Assembly (NCBI GenBank): GCA_947447825.1 | Contig: CANFLL010000035.1 | Span: forward strand, 1-39,051 | Length of the DNA stretch: 39,051 bases | Source of the DNA: Chitinophagaceae bacterium | Lineage (GTDB): Bacteria > Bacteroidota > Bacteroidia > Chitinophagales > Chitinophagaceae | Direction: 5' to 3' | Shown here: piece by piece, positions 16,783-25,207 of the stretch | How the letters are laid out: every line of letters begins with the position of its first letter | Numbering within the stretch: the first letter of the stretch is position 1 | Made by a program: the position numbers and the translations under genes | The notes under the pieces: model-generated | Told to the model about the DNA's origin: nothing | Seen by the model: only the letters and a program-made list of their open reading frames with translations | The model's database searches: none

Positions 16783-19700
16783 TTATTCCTCCCCTTCCTC
16801 TTCTATCTCGTGTAAGGCAATTGTCAGATTATTCTCCTTTACAAAGTTGCACCAATGACATTCTGGTTTACCACACCCCGTATAAAAGTCACGCTCCTGA
16901 ATCTTGTTCCAAACCGTTACTATCTGTTCGGTTACGGTAGATACATCCTCTGGCGTTACTACCACCTTTGCTTTCTGATAGCCCTTCTTTTTGTCTGGCT
17001 CTACAAAATCAAACTCCACTGCTTTCACATTCCAGTCTTTCTGGTCGTAGTTGTCTATCAATAGTTTATAAAACACAGCCTGCCTCCAGTAGTCTCCGCC
17101 ATTTGGTTCTTTATCGCTTGGTGGTTTTATCTTCGTCTTTCCCTTTTCATAATCGCCCGACTTATAATCTACAACCAATACTTCCTTGCCGCTAAACTCT
17201 AGCTTATCGAGTTTACCTTTTAGCGGTATTCCTTTCACCAATACATTGCGTATCATCTTTTCTATGCTTACCGACGTGGCAAAAGTGTTTATGTAGGTGT
17301 CATAATAGTTCGTGAGTACTTCATGCCCATATTCCATTCGTCGCTCGTATTGTTCTTTGGTAAAGAACTCCCGATGGCGGTGCATATACCAACCAAAATC
17401 TTTTATAAATACATCTTTGGTAGGAAATGTTCCATTGTTTTCTAGCATCTTTTTAAACAACTGTTCCAATGCAAAGTGTACGGCACTACCAAACTCGGTT
17501 GCTTCGTTTTTAGAAGAAGGTATCCTGATTAGATTAGTGTAATAAAACTTCAACGGACAGTTTAAATAGTTACTCAATGCCGTTACATTCATGGCAAACT
17601 TATCCAGCAATCTAGTAACAAAGTCTGCTTCTGGCTGCCCTATCTCTGGCGCCATTATCTTCTCAAAGGCCAGCATGGCAAACTCAAAAGTGGTCGCCTC
17701 ATTCAGTTTCACCAACTCTGCCGTTAACGGATGCACTTCCTGTATCTCGGCAATAAACATGGATGGTTCCAGAAGTTTACCATCCATCCTGAACTTACTA
17801 TACGACACCCGCAAGTGCACCTCCGCCCTCGTTAATGCCACATAAAACAACCGCCTCAATTCTTCCTCGTCGCTGTGCTTTGGTTGCGAAGAAAACATCG
17901 TATCGGGCAATGTATAACCTCCCCCTGGCTTGCGTTTCTTCTCCCAACTACTGGCATTGCATCCCACCAAGAACACATATTCAAACTCCAAACCCTTACT
18001 GCCATGTGCCGTAAGCAGGTTTACGCCTTTTTCGTTGCCACTCACTTCCACCACGGGCAGTACAATATTTTCATTGTTCATCAACTCTATCACCTTAATA
18101 AATTCTTTCAGGGTGATAAAAGGGTTTCGGCGTGTTTCGTCCTTTATAAAGTCGAAAAGGGCATTCAGTATATCCAGCAGCCATATCTTCTCCTCATGCT
18201 TCATCATGTAGGGCAGCACCCCAGCCGTCTGCACCACTTTCGCCATCAGGTGTTGCAGTGTCATGTTCGGCACATCGCTTATCAGTTGCTCTATAATATC
18301 GCTTGCCGCAATAAGGTTAGGGTGTATCGTTCCCCCAAATAAATCCTTCTTGGCTTCATTCTTTTTCTCTATAATAATCTCCCGTAGCGATGTCTTGGTT
18401 GCGCCCCAAGCCCTTCCGCTCACTTCAACGGTAATCTTTGCAATGTCTATGGCAGGTATCTTCAACCAATCAAAATGCAGTATCTCAAACAGCATTTCAT
18501 CGCCACCAAACGGTGCATCATGTTCTGCTTCCAGATAGCTCAACAACAACAACAGCTTCTTGGCAAAAGGAATAGTTAGCAGGTTCTGACTTCTTTTACT
18601 ATAAAAAGGAATCTTTTTTATCTTGAAGTACTGCGCCAGCTCCTCACCGTATTTGTTTTCCTTATAGATAACGCCAATCTTGCCGGGCTGCACCCCTCCC
18701 GATAGCAGGTATTCTATGTGCAGCGTCACGTCTATCATTTCTTGCCGCTGTGTTTCATATTCCAACAGTATCGGCTCTACTTTTACGGCTTCATATTTCT
18801 TATTAGCTGCCAGTAAATCCTTGCTTAATCCATCAATTTGATTCACCAAACGTTCGGTGTTTCGTCCTATCAGCGTCTTGCTGATGTCCAGTATCGGCTG
18901 CGTGCTTCGGTAGTTATTGGTCAGTACAATGGTCTTCAAATCATTCACATATCGCTCTGCAAAGTCGAGCATATTCTCCACATTAGCCCCCTGAAAACGA
19001 TACACGCTCTGGTCATCATCGCCTACTACAAACACATTTGGTTTATCCCAATGCTGCATCAGCAGTTCGACAATCTTATTCTGTGTACCACTCGTATCTT
19101 GGTATTCATCCACCAATATATATAGGTATTGCTCCTGATAATGCTGCAACAGGTGTGGTTGTTTCTGAAAGGCGTTTATCACCCAGTTTATCATGTCGTC
19201 AAAGTCGTATCGGTTACGCTTCTTCATCATGTTCTGGTATTTCTCAAACTCATCCACGGCAGCTCGCAACTTCGCCATCCGCTCATGTTCCTCATCAATC
19301 TTGCTCTGCTTTAGGTCGCCAGCTTTATATTGCTTGTAGGCACGCTTATAAATAAACTCCTCGCGTGATTCTATTTCCTCCAGATATTGGTCTATACGTT
19401 CGTGAATATAAACGGGTGTCCAACCTTCCCTTTTCATGGTGCTGAATAGGTTGCGAAGGTTATTTATTTCATAATAAACATCGCCACGATACCGCTTTAA
19501 AGGGTTATCCTTATCAAAATTATTAATCAGTTCGGTAAATAGTTCAATGCTTTCTAGCTCGGAGATGGCATCTAGTGCCGTCTTCTCAAATATGCTAAGG
19601 TTATCCTGAATTACATCATTACAGAAGGCATGAAAGGTGTAGATGTTCACCTTATAGGCATCGGCACCTATAAACTGTAAAAGCCTTTTGCGCATGGCCA

Positions 19701-19923
19701 CCACGCCCGCATCGGTATAGGTAAGGCACAATATGTTTTCGGGTAATGTATCGGTATCGCTTAAAATCTTCCCAATCCTTGCACTCAATATCTGCGTCTT
19801 TCCCGTTCCTGGTCCGGCAATAACCATCACCGGCCCTTCAATTGTGTCCACCGCCACACGCTGTGCATCATTCAGTTGGTTGTATGCCTCGTTATATTTC
19901 TGCTGTTGCTGTTCTTTCGTCAT
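16783..19923 (-). CDS. UvrD/PcrA-type ATP-dependent helicase with C-terminal RecB-like nuclease domain
   Basis: 1046 aa. Superfamily 1 helicase motifs in order: Walker A GPGTGKTQ (about 33-40), DEYQDT, GDDDQSVYRFQGA, TNNYRST, TAHGSKGLEFEYVFLVG and LFYVALTRAE. The last 250 residues are a PD-(D/E)XK nuclease of the RecB/AddB type (FGSAVHFALEQ, GKLDKLEF, VVDYKSG). Four cysteines, one in LNCPLKFYY and three in GCGKPECHWC, form the expected Fe-S cluster set. It likely unwinds and trims DNA in repair. It follows the first WYL gene by 142 nt in the same direction, but a house-keeping role is as likely as a defence role. Confidence 0.93.
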   Translation of the reverse strand: MTKEQQQQKYNEAYNQLNDAQRVAVDTIEGPVMVIAGPGTGKTQILSARIGKILSDTDTLPENILCLTYTDAGVVAMRKRLLQFIGADAYKVNIYTFHAFCNDVIQDNLSIFEKTALDAISELESIELFTELINNFDKDNPLKRYRGDVYYEINNLRNLFSTMKREGWTPVYIHERIDQYLEEIESREEFIYKRAYKQYKAGDLKQSKIDEEHERMAKLRAAVDEFEKYQNMMKKRNRYDFDDMINWVINAFQKQPHLLQHYQEQYLYILVDEYQDTSGTQNKIVELLMQHWDKPNVFVVGDDDQSVYRFQGANVENMLDFAERYVNDLKTIVLTNNYRSTQPILDISKTLIGRNTERLVNQIDGLSKDLLAANKKYEAVKVEPILLEYETQRQEMIDVTLHIEYLLSGGVQPGKIGVIYKENKYGEELAQYFKIKKIPFYSKRSQNLLTIPFAKKLLLLLSYLEAEHDAPFGGDEMLFEILHFDWLKIPAIDIAKITVEVSGRAWGATKTSLREIIIEKKNEAKKDLFGGTIHPNLIAASDIIEQLISDVPNMTLQHLMAKVVQTAGVLPYMMKHEEKIWLLDILNALFDFIKDETRRNPFITLKEFIKVIELMNNENIVLPVVEVSGNEKGVNLLTAHGSKGLEFEYVFLVGCNASSWEKKRKPGGGYTLPDTMFSSQPKHSDEEELRRLFYVALTRAEVHLRVSYSKFRMDGKLLEPSMFIAEIQEVHPLTAELVKLNEATTFEFAMLAFEKIMAPEIGQPEADFVTRLLDKFAMNVTALSNYLNCPLKFYYTNLIRIPSSKNEATEFGSAVHFALEQLFKKMLENNGTFPTKDVFIKDFGWYMHRHREFFTKEQYERRMEYGHEVLTNYYDTYINTFATSVSIEKMIRNVLVKGIPLKGKLDKLEFSGKEVLVVDYKSGDYEKGKTKIKPPSDKEPNGGDYWRQAVFYKLLIDNYDQKDWNVKAVEFDFVEPDKKKGYQKAKVVVTPEDVSTVTEQIVTVWNKIQERDFYTGCGKPECHWCNFVKENNLTIALHEIEEEGEE

Positions 19924-20065
19924 GGGGCAATAATTGTGTTTGTTTGCAAATCTAAGTTTTAAGTTGTTAGTTGAAAGTCGATATTCGAAAGTGTAAAAGG
20001 ATATTTTTTTTTAATTTATTTTGTTATTATTGAACTTCAATTTTATATCAGTAAAAATTATTTTA

Positions 20066-20962
20066 TCAATATTGCTTCCATGCCTTTTCAAACGCTTCTT
20101 TTATTTTCAAAGCCAACGATTTTGGTTGTAATACTTTCACATTGTTACTATAGGAGAGGAGTTCCATAATAAAATCGTGGGTTATGTAAACCTTTAGCTT
20201 TATACGCAATTTTTCTTCATTATCCACTAATATCTCCTGTGATCCGTGTAGTGGTAAACTTTTTATGTACTTACCTTGGTCGGGATCGAATGATAAAATC
20301 ACTTCTTCATGTTGTTGGTCTGTTGGAGTAATAATGCCATAACAATACCTAAATAGTTCGTGCATATCAAACCTTGCGGGTAGGATAAATTTGGTACTCG
20401 TAATTTCCAAATTAGTCATTCTATCCAAGGCAAAGGTTTTAGGATACTGCCCCTTGCTATCTTTTGCAATGAGATACCATCGGTTTTTAAATTCCTTTAG
20501 GCAATAAGGTTCAACCAATCTGTTACTAATAGTATCCTCCCAATATTTTTCGTATTTAAAACTTATCTGCAACTTATTCTTAATGGCATGAATTAATCCA
20601 TAGAGGTTATCTGTTCCCTTTGGTTTGATGGTTTCTAGGTGAATATAATTTGACAAGTCTTCAGTCATATTCAGCACATACAAAGTGTCAAAAGCTTCTA
20701 ACAGTCTATCGCTTTGGGCAGGGTTTCCTTCATCTTCTATAAAGTAAACCTTTTGGGCAAAGTCGTATTTTATTTCTATTGAATAGAGGCTGAATATATC
20801 TTCTGTATCACGCTTGAAGGTTCTTTTAGAAATTGTATAATCATAATCTTCCAACACAGATTGACGTTCTAGATAAGTGGCAATTTCATTAAAGCTAGAT
20901 GGTTTCCGCCTAAGCTTATTTATAATGTGTTTTTGTCTGATTATTGCTTCTTTTCGTGACAT
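20066..20962 (-). CDS. WYL-domain transcriptional regulator, copy 1
   Basis: 298 aa. The N-terminal 80 residues are a winged-helix region (IIRQKHIINKLRRKP, FNEIATYLERQ, ISKRTFKRD). The WYL core follows (ISFKYEKYWED, then EFKNRWYLIAKDSKGQYPKT, then FALDRMTNLEI) and a C-terminal WCX part ends at KAWKQY. WYL proteins often sense nucleic acid or nucleotide ligands and control defence or DNA-damage genes. It starts 2 nt after the RhuM gene. A near-identical paralogue of the same length lies at 24280-25176 in the same orientation, 4.2 kb away. Confidence 0.9.
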   Translation of the reverse strand: MSRKEAIIRQKHIINKLRRKPSSFNEIATYLERQSVLEDYDYTISKRTFKRDTEDIFSLYSIEIKYDFAQKVYFIEDEGNPAQSDRLLEAFDTLYVLNMTEDLSNYIHLETIKPKGTDNLYGLIHAIKNKLQISFKYEKYWEDTISNRLVEPYCLKEFKNRWYLIAKDSKGQYPKTFALDRMTNLEITSTKFILPARFDMHELFRYCYGIITPTDQQHEEVILSFDPDQGKYIKSLPLHGSQEILVDNEEKLRIKLKVYITHDFIMELLSYSNNVKVLQPKSLALKIKEAFEKAWKQY

Positions 20963-20964
20963 GG

Positions 20965-21984
20965 TTATTTATTTAGCTTCTTTATCTCCTTTTCAAAATC
21001 ACTTTCATATTGGTTGTCCTGAATGATTCGGTATTTATCAAACTCGGTTTCTGCTTTTAATTTAGCTTCCAGCATAGACACTTTTCCTTTATCATTTAAG
21101 ATTGGATAATTTGACAGGGTTAAGAAATTGGTCAGAAATGTTGACCAGTCCTTCATTGTCATCAACAAGCCACGAGTGGCATTATTTTCTGCAAGATCCA
21201 GATAAGCAGAAACGATACGGTTCAGTTCTTTTATATGTGCTTCGTTCAAATAGTTTTTTGCTGTTGCAACATCACTCTTCATGATTTTTCCATCGGGGGC
21301 ATCTTTCCAAGTTTGCAAACCCATAAACAGTTTAGTGGCATCGGCTTGGGTATAAATTATTTCTGCCGCTGTTTGACCAGTAATTGCCCAATGCAATTTG
21401 TTTTGTACCGAAGCAAAGAAGTCTTTGGTGGTAGGTGCGCTCTTATCATAATCAACCGCCAAGGCATAAATATCGGTTATCTTCAAGTAGAATCTACGTT
21501 CACTAGCCCGTATCTCCCTGATACGTTCCAACAATTCATCAAAATAATCCTTGCCAAACTTCTTCCCTTGTTTCAATCTGTCATCATCCAGCACAAAGCC
21601 TTTTATGATAAACTCCTTCAAGGTTTTTGTAGCCCAAATACGGAACTGTGTGGCTTGATAGCTATTTACCCGATACCCCACGGCGATAATGGCATCAAGA
21701 TTATAGAAATCTAATTCCCTGTTTACCTCGCGGTTGCCTTCCTTTTGAACTACTCGAATTTTTCGAGCAGTTGCTTCCTCCTTTAATTCAGCGTCACTAT
21801 AAATCTCTTTTAGATGATAGGTAATCGTATGGCTTTCTACCCCAAACAACTCGCTCATCCTTTTTTGGGTAAGCCAAAACGTTTCGTCATTAAAAATTAC
21901 CTCAACCTTTACTGCACCCTGTGGACTGGTGTAAAAAATGATGTCTGATGTATGTACTGCATTGTCTTCCATTTCATTACTCAT
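20965..21984 (-). CDS. RhuM-family protein (virulence RhuM/KilA-N-like DNA-binding domain)
   Basis: About 339 aa from ATG 21984 (SNEMEDNAVHTSD). The frame is open back to ATG 22056, but that extra part reads through the tail of the metallophosphoesterase remnant and does not look native. The conserved core is VEVIFNDETFWLTQKRMSEL, FGVESHTITYHLKEIY, NLDAIIAVGYRVNS and QATQFRIWATKTLKEFII, known from RhuM and related DNA-damage-inducible proteins. The C-terminal half (about 165-339) is helical. The molecular function of the family is not known. WYL copy 1 follows after 2 nt, so the two are one unit. Confidence 0.85.
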   Translation of the reverse strand: MSNEMEDNAVHTSDIIFYTSPQGAVKVEVIFNDETFWLTQKRMSELFGVESHTITYHLKEIYSDAELKEEATARKIRVVQKEGNREVNRELDFYNLDAIIAVGYRVNSYQATQFRIWATKTLKEFIIKGFVLDDDRLKQGKKFGKDYFDELLERIREIRASERRFYLKITDIYALAVDYDKSAPTTKDFFASVQNKLHWAITGQTAAEIIYTQADATKLFMGLQTWKDAPDGKIMKSDVATAKNYLNEAHIKELNRIVSAYLDLAENNATRGLLMTMKDWSTFLTNFLTLSNYPILNDKGKVSMLEAKLKAETEFDKYRIIQDNQYESDFEKEIKKLNK

Positions 21985-22052
21985 TAGTTGTGTTTTATTG
22001 TCGGTTGTAGGCAAAGTAAGTGCTAATCTTAAATTTGGCTCTTTAAACATGG

Positions 22053-22277
22053 TCATACATCCATCACTATCTTTTTTCCTTTTCCTTCTACTCTCTTTTC
22101 GGGGATGTATTCAAATACTATCGGTCGGGCTATTAATTTGTAATTGATAATCTCCAATGGGTCGGTACTATCAACCATTGCGGCATTGATAAATGTTGTT
22201 TCACCAACTTTACTGATACCCGATTGACCATGTGTATGACCAAACAAATCATAGACAGGTTTTATTTCCTTTACCCT
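22053..22277 (-). pseudogene. C-terminal fragment of a calcineurin-like metallophosphoesterase
   Basis: The frame reads RVKEIKPVYDLFGHTHGQ, then TTFINAAMVD and ARPIVFEYIPE. The FGHTHG box is the last metal-binding motif of small cytosolic metallophosphoesterases, and FINA and PIVFE are their normal end. A TAA at 22278-22280 closes the frame upstream. An ATGCAAATAA at 22287-22278, in another frame, looks like the original start joined to the C-terminus by an internal deletion. The matching N-terminal piece is at 23042-23137. The last bases overlap the upstream alternative start of the RhuM frame. Confidence 0.8.
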
Positions 22278-22320
22278 TTATTTGCATAGTCACTAATTTC
22301 TTTTGCTAGCACAAAAGGCA

Positions 22321-22369
22321 CAAAACTAAAAGCATACACTGCCAAACTATGGCGTAGTGAAAAAGAAAA
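22321..22369 (-). promoter_or_regulatory. Recurring promoter-like element, copy 1
   Basis: On the minus strand: TTTGGCAG, then exactly 14 nt after the TTTG, TAGTTTTG (22328-22321), which fits the -7 box TAnnTTTG. The palindrome GCCAAACTATGGC is at 22341-22353. It points at ATG 22287 of the deleted metallophosphoesterase, 34 nt away. Three more copies are at 23161, 26610 and 28826. Confidence 0.65.
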
Positions 22370-22397
22370 TTTAAAATCACTAAAAATCATTTGCTGT

Positions 22398-22405
22398 TAT
22401 CTTTG
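22398..22405 (+). promoter_or_regulatory. -7 box TATCTTTG of the vapBC operon
   Basis: TATCTTTG matches TAnnTTTG and lies 24 nt ahead of the antitoxin ATG at 22429. No -33 TTTG at the right distance was found. Confidence 0.45.
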
Positions 22406-22428
22406 AATAATATAAATGAACAAGTATT

Positions 22429-22662
22429 ATGGTACAAACAACAATTACCCCACAAAAGTCAAACTTCAATATGAAAGTGTCCTTGCCTTCAGAGTATGTA
22501 GGCAAGCCTGTGCGTGTCTCTTTTTATTTAGAGGAGGAAGCCCCAAAGTCTGCTGTTTTACTAAAAGATTCATATAAGCCTTCAGACTTCTTTGGCACTT
22601 TGAGTGAAGAAGAAGGTGATAAAATGCACCAGTACCTTACGCAAAGCCGCAATGAAGAATGA
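22429..22662 (+). CDS. VapB-like antitoxin of a PIN-domain toxin
   Basis: 77 aa. The N-terminal half (NFNMKVSLPSEYVGKPVRVS) looks like a small beta-barrel or AbrB/DUF2281-like DNA-binding part, and the C-terminal half (SDFFGTLSEEEGDKMHQYLT) is helical, with the typical toxin-binding look. Its stop overlaps the start of the PIN toxin gene as ATGA. That coupling and the toxin partner carry the call; the antitoxin family itself was not recognised. Confidence 0.75.
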   Translation: MVQTTITPQKSNFNMKVSLPSEYVGKPVRVSFYLEEEAPKSAVLLKDSYKPSDFFGTLSEEEGDKMHQYLTQSRNEE

Positions 22663-23036
22663 AAACCAACTACCTGATTGATACTAATGTTTTGATAGAT
22701 GCACAAATGAAACGGCTTCCGGCAAATGGCTTGACATTTCTTTCAAAGATAATTGATGAAAACTTCACAGTTTCGTTTATTACTTATATTGAATTTTTAG
22801 GATATAAAAGCCTCACAGAAGCAAGTGGGTTGTTTATAAAGCTTGCAAAAGTGGTAGAGATAAACAAAATGGTTATAGATGCCTGTATAAAACTAAGGAA
22901 GACCCAACGTATAAAACTACCGGATTCAATAATTGCCGCCACCGCTATTGTTCATAACTATACGTTGATAAGCAACAATGAAAGTGACTTTATAAATATT
23001 AAGGGATTGAATTTATTAAACTTATACAGTCTGTAA
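22659..23036 (+). CDS. vapC: VapC-like PIN-domain ribonuclease toxin
   Basis: 125 aa, normal for the family. PIN acidic residues are all visible: Asp in LIDTNVLID, Glu in YIEFLG, Asp in LPDSIIAATA and Asp in NNESDF. VapC toxins cut tRNA or rRNA in the cytoplasm when freed from VapB. The gene looks intact. It lies, with vapB and in the opposite direction, between the two pieces of a metallophosphoesterase gene. Confidence 0.9.
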   Translation: MKTNYLIDTNVLIDAQMKRLPANGLTFLSKIIDENFTVSFITYIEFLGYKSLTEASGLFIKLAKVVEINKMVIDACIKLRKTQRIKLPDSIIAATAIVHNYTLISNNESDFINIKGLNLLNLYSL

Positions 23037-23041
23037 GACTA

Positions 23042-23137
23042 CTATAATGTGGAAGGAAAAAGTAATAATACTTGCAATTCCAAACTCTTTATTTTGTCGT
23101 GCTGCCCGTGAGTATCTGAAATTACTGTTATTTGCAT
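23042..23137 (-). pseudogene. N-terminal fragment of a calcineurin-like metallophosphoesterase
   Basis: From ATG 23137 the frame reads MQITVISDTHGQHDKIKSLE, the first metal-binding motif (D-x-H) of metallophosphoesterases, then loses similarity and stops at TAG 23042-23044, 6 nt past the vapC stop. The rest of the fold is missing; a C-terminal piece is found at 22053-22277 beyond vapBC. It keeps its own promoter-like element 24 nt upstream. Confidence 0.75.
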
Positions 23138-23160
23138 GGTAGTTATTGTTATTAATTGTA

Positions 23161-23209
23161 CAAATCTAAATGTGTACGCTGCCAAACTAAGTCGTAGTTA
23201 AAAAGAAAC
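23161..23209 (-). promoter_or_regulatory. Recurring promoter-like element, copy 2
   Basis: Minus strand: TTTGGCAG, 14 nt after the TTTG, then TAGATTTG (23168-23161). The palindrome is partly lost (GCCAAACTAAGTC). It points at ATG 23137 of the metallophosphoesterase fragment, 24 nt away. Confidence 0.65.
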
Positions 23210-23268
23210 AAAACTATCAACACCAATAATAGGTTTAATCATAGCTAAATTTGTAAAAACGGATATTT

Positions 23269-23517
23269 ATGAACACACCATCTATCAGGCAAAAATTATT
23301 TGATTACCTACAAGTGGCAGATGATAAAAAAGTAGTAGCTATCTACAGTATCTTGGAGGAAGAGATAGAAGCCAATGCCATTGATTGGAACAATAAGCTA
23401 TTGGTTTAAGAGCTAGATAGACGAACCACAGAATATGAAAAAGGAACTGTAAAAGCCCAATCTTGGGATGAAGCCAAGGCTCAGATATTGGGCGGTATCC
23501 AAAAACAAAGAGTGTGA
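23269..23517 (+). pseudogene. Antitoxin remnant (addiction-module type) with an in-frame TAA
   Basis: From ATG 23269 the frame reads MNTPSIRQKLFDYLQVADDK, continues for 46 codons to a TAA at 23407-23409, and then goes on in the same frame (ELDRRTTEYEKGTVKAQSWD, then EAKAQILGGI) to TGA 23515-23517. Small antitoxins of ParE-type toxins have this length and the WDEAKAQI ending. One nonsense change splits it. The toxin remnant overlaps its end. Confidence 0.75.
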
Positions 23518-23648
23518 GTTATACCCTAAAAATTCACCCGAAAGCAACAAGAGAGTTAGAAGATTCAGCTGTTTGGTACGAGAAATGCTCTGAAGGATTA
23601 GGTAGCAGATTATTTGCGGCGGTGGACAAACACATTCAACTATTTTGA
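23514..23648 (+). pseudogene. Truncated ParE/RelE-family toxin remnant
   Basis: From GTG 23514 the frame reads VSYTLKIHPKATRELEDSAV, then WYEKCSEGLGSRLFAAVDKH, and ends at TGA 23646-23648 after 44 codons. The start is typical of ParE toxins (about 95-100 aa); the C-terminal half with the active surface is gone. The module is therefore dead on both sides. Confidence 0.75.
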
Positions 23649-23701
23649 CCACCATACAATTGAATACCATAACTCCTTAGCTTTACATAAAATATCAGCA
23701 A

Positions 23702-23911
23702 ATGAAACAATTGACTATATCAGTAGATGAATCGAAGTATGAGTTCATAATGGAATTACTAAATAATTTTCATTTTGTACAAGTAAAAGAATTAAGCGAT
23801 ACAAAGAAAAATGCGCTTAATCATATTGCAGAAGGAATGGAATATGCGCTGCTTGCAAGCGACGGAAAACTAAGCACAAAAAAAGCCAAAGCCTTTATCA
23901 ATGAGTTATAG
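23702..23911 (+). CDS. Small antitoxin of a RelE/ParE-type pair
   Basis: 69 aa (MKQLTISVDESKYEFIMELL, then SDTKKNALNHIAEGM and STKKAKAFINEL). This short ribbon-like start and helical tail are known from Bacteroidota antitoxins that precede RelE/YafQ-like toxins. Its stop overlaps the toxin start by 11 nt. It appears intact, but its toxin is not. A TAGCTTTA box about 25 nt before the ATG could be its promoter. Confidence 0.7.
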   Translation: MKQLTISVDESKYEFIMELLNNFHFVQVKELSDTKKNALNHIAEGMEYALLASDGKLSTKKAKAFINEL

Positions 23912-24116
23912 TGTTGAAACTATTTCTCCATTTGAAAAGGAGTTTAAGAAATTATACAAAAAGTATCCATCCTTAAAGAATGACCTTATAAAACTCGTTA
24001 ACTCGTTAGAAACAAATCCTATACAGGGTACTTCTTTAGGTAGTAACTTTTACAAATTACGACTTCTTATCTCCACAGTTGAGTATAAACTAAGTAACCC
24101 AAAGGCACAGGTCTAG
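23901..24116 (+). pseudogene. RelE/YafQ-like toxin, C-terminally truncated
   Basis: 71 aa. The first 58 residues (SPFEKEFKKLYKKYPSLKND, NPIQGTSLGSNFYKLRLLIS) match this toxin type, usually about 100-110 aa. After LRLLIS the sequence no longer fits, and it stops at TAG 24114-24116. The missing part holds the glycine-rich GGARVI strand and the catalytic C-terminus, so it is probably not toxic. The break lies close to the inverted repeat at 24108-24153. Confidence 0.7.
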
Positions 24117-24153
24117 AGACACTGCGCCAGTTGCCGATTTTCATATAGACCTG
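24108..24153. repeat. 8-bp inverted repeat at the truncated toxin end
   Basis: CAGGTCTA (24108-24115) and TAGACCTG (24146-24153) are perfect inverted copies 30 nt apart, right where the toxin loses its C-terminus. It could be a deletion or insertion scar, or a terminator between converging genes. Confidence 0.45.
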
Positions 24154-24279
24154 GGCAAAGTGAGAGGATAGGCGTATTATTAGATTCTGTTTGTACTTAT
24201 CCTATCTTTTATTCTAGTTGCAAACTGGTTCGACTATTTTAGCCCAAGTGACCACAAGTTTTACTGAATTTGATAGATA

Positions 24280-25176
24280 CTAATACTGTTTCCATGCCTT
24301 CTCGTATTCCCCCTTTAGCCTATTAGCTAATGAAACTGGTAGCAATACTTTCACATTGTTATTGTAGGAAAGAAGTTCCATAACAAAATCGTGGGTTATG
24401 TAAACCTTTAGTCTTATCCTCAATTCATCTTCAGTATCCACTAATATCTCCTGTGATCCGTGTAATGGTAGGCTTTTTATATACTTACCTTGATCGGGAT
24501 CAAATGATAAAATCACTTCTTCAGGTTGTTGGTCTGTTGGAGTAATAATGCCATAACAATACCTAAATAGTTCGTGCATATCAAACGTTGCGGGTACGAT
24601 AAATTTGTTACTCGTAATTTCCAAATCTGTCATTCTATCCAAGGCAAAGGTTTTAGGATACTGCCCCTTACTATCTTTTGCAATGAGATACCATCGGTTT
24701 TTGAATTCCTTTAAGCAATATGGTTCAACCAATCTGTTACTAATAGTATCCTCCCAATATTTTTCGTATTTAAACTTTATCTGCAACTTATTCTTAATGG
24801 CATGAATCAAACCGTAAAGATTATCTGTTCCCTTGGGTTTGATGGTTTCTAGGTGAATATAATTTGACAAGTCTTCTGTCATATTCAGTACATACAAAGT
24901 GTCAAAAGCCTCAAGCAATCTATCACTCTTAATTGGGTTGCCTTCATCTTCTATAAAGTAAACCTTTCTAGTAAAGTCATATTTGATCTCTATCGAGTAA
25001 TAGCTGAATATCTCTTCCTTATCTCGCTTGAAGGTACGAGTGGAGATAGTAAAATCATAATCTTCCAACACAGATTGACGTTCTAGATAAGTGGCAATTT
25101 CATTAAAGCAAGATGGTTTCCGCCTAAGCTTATTTATAATGTGTTTTTGTCTGATTATTGCTTCTTTTCGTGACAT
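24280..25176 (-). CDS. WYL-domain transcriptional regulator, copy 2
   Basis: 298 aa, same length and domain order as copy 1 at 20066-20962: winged helix (IIRQKHIINKLRRKP), WYL core (NRWYLIAKDSKGQYPKT) and WCX tail. The two differ in only a few dozen residues, mostly at 45-80 and near the C-terminus (here PVSLANRLKGEYEKAWKQY). The DNA is also highly alike, so the duplication is recent or kept alike by conversion. It lies 31 nt after the tubulin-like gene on the same strand and may control that operon. Confidence 0.9.
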   Translation of the reverse strand: MSRKEAIIRQKHIINKLRRKPSCFNEIATYLERQSVLEDYDFTISTRTFKRDKEEIFSYYSIEIKYDFTRKVYFIEDEGNPIKSDRLLEAFDTLYVLNMTEDLSNYIHLETIKPKGTDNLYGLIHAIKNKLQIKFKYEKYWEDTISNRLVEPYCLKEFKNRWYLIAKDSKGQYPKTFALDRMTDLEITSNKFIVPATFDMHELFRYCYGIITPTDQQPEEVILSFDPDQGKYIKSLPLHGSQEILVDTEDELRIRLKVYITHDFVMELLSYNNNVKVLLPVSLANRLKGEYEKAWKQY

Positions 25177-25207
25177 GGTTGTTATTTAATTGAAATGTGA
25201 TTTACAT

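Noticed and set aside
17875-18342. Plus-strand frames of up to 155 codons inside the helicase gene
   Set aside because: They are antisense shadows of a long, clearly conserved coding region with full helicase motifs.
21985-22056. Longer N-terminus for the RhuM protein
   Set aside because: The extra 24 residues overlap the stop of the phosphoesterase remnant and lie before the usual family start; kept as an alternative only.
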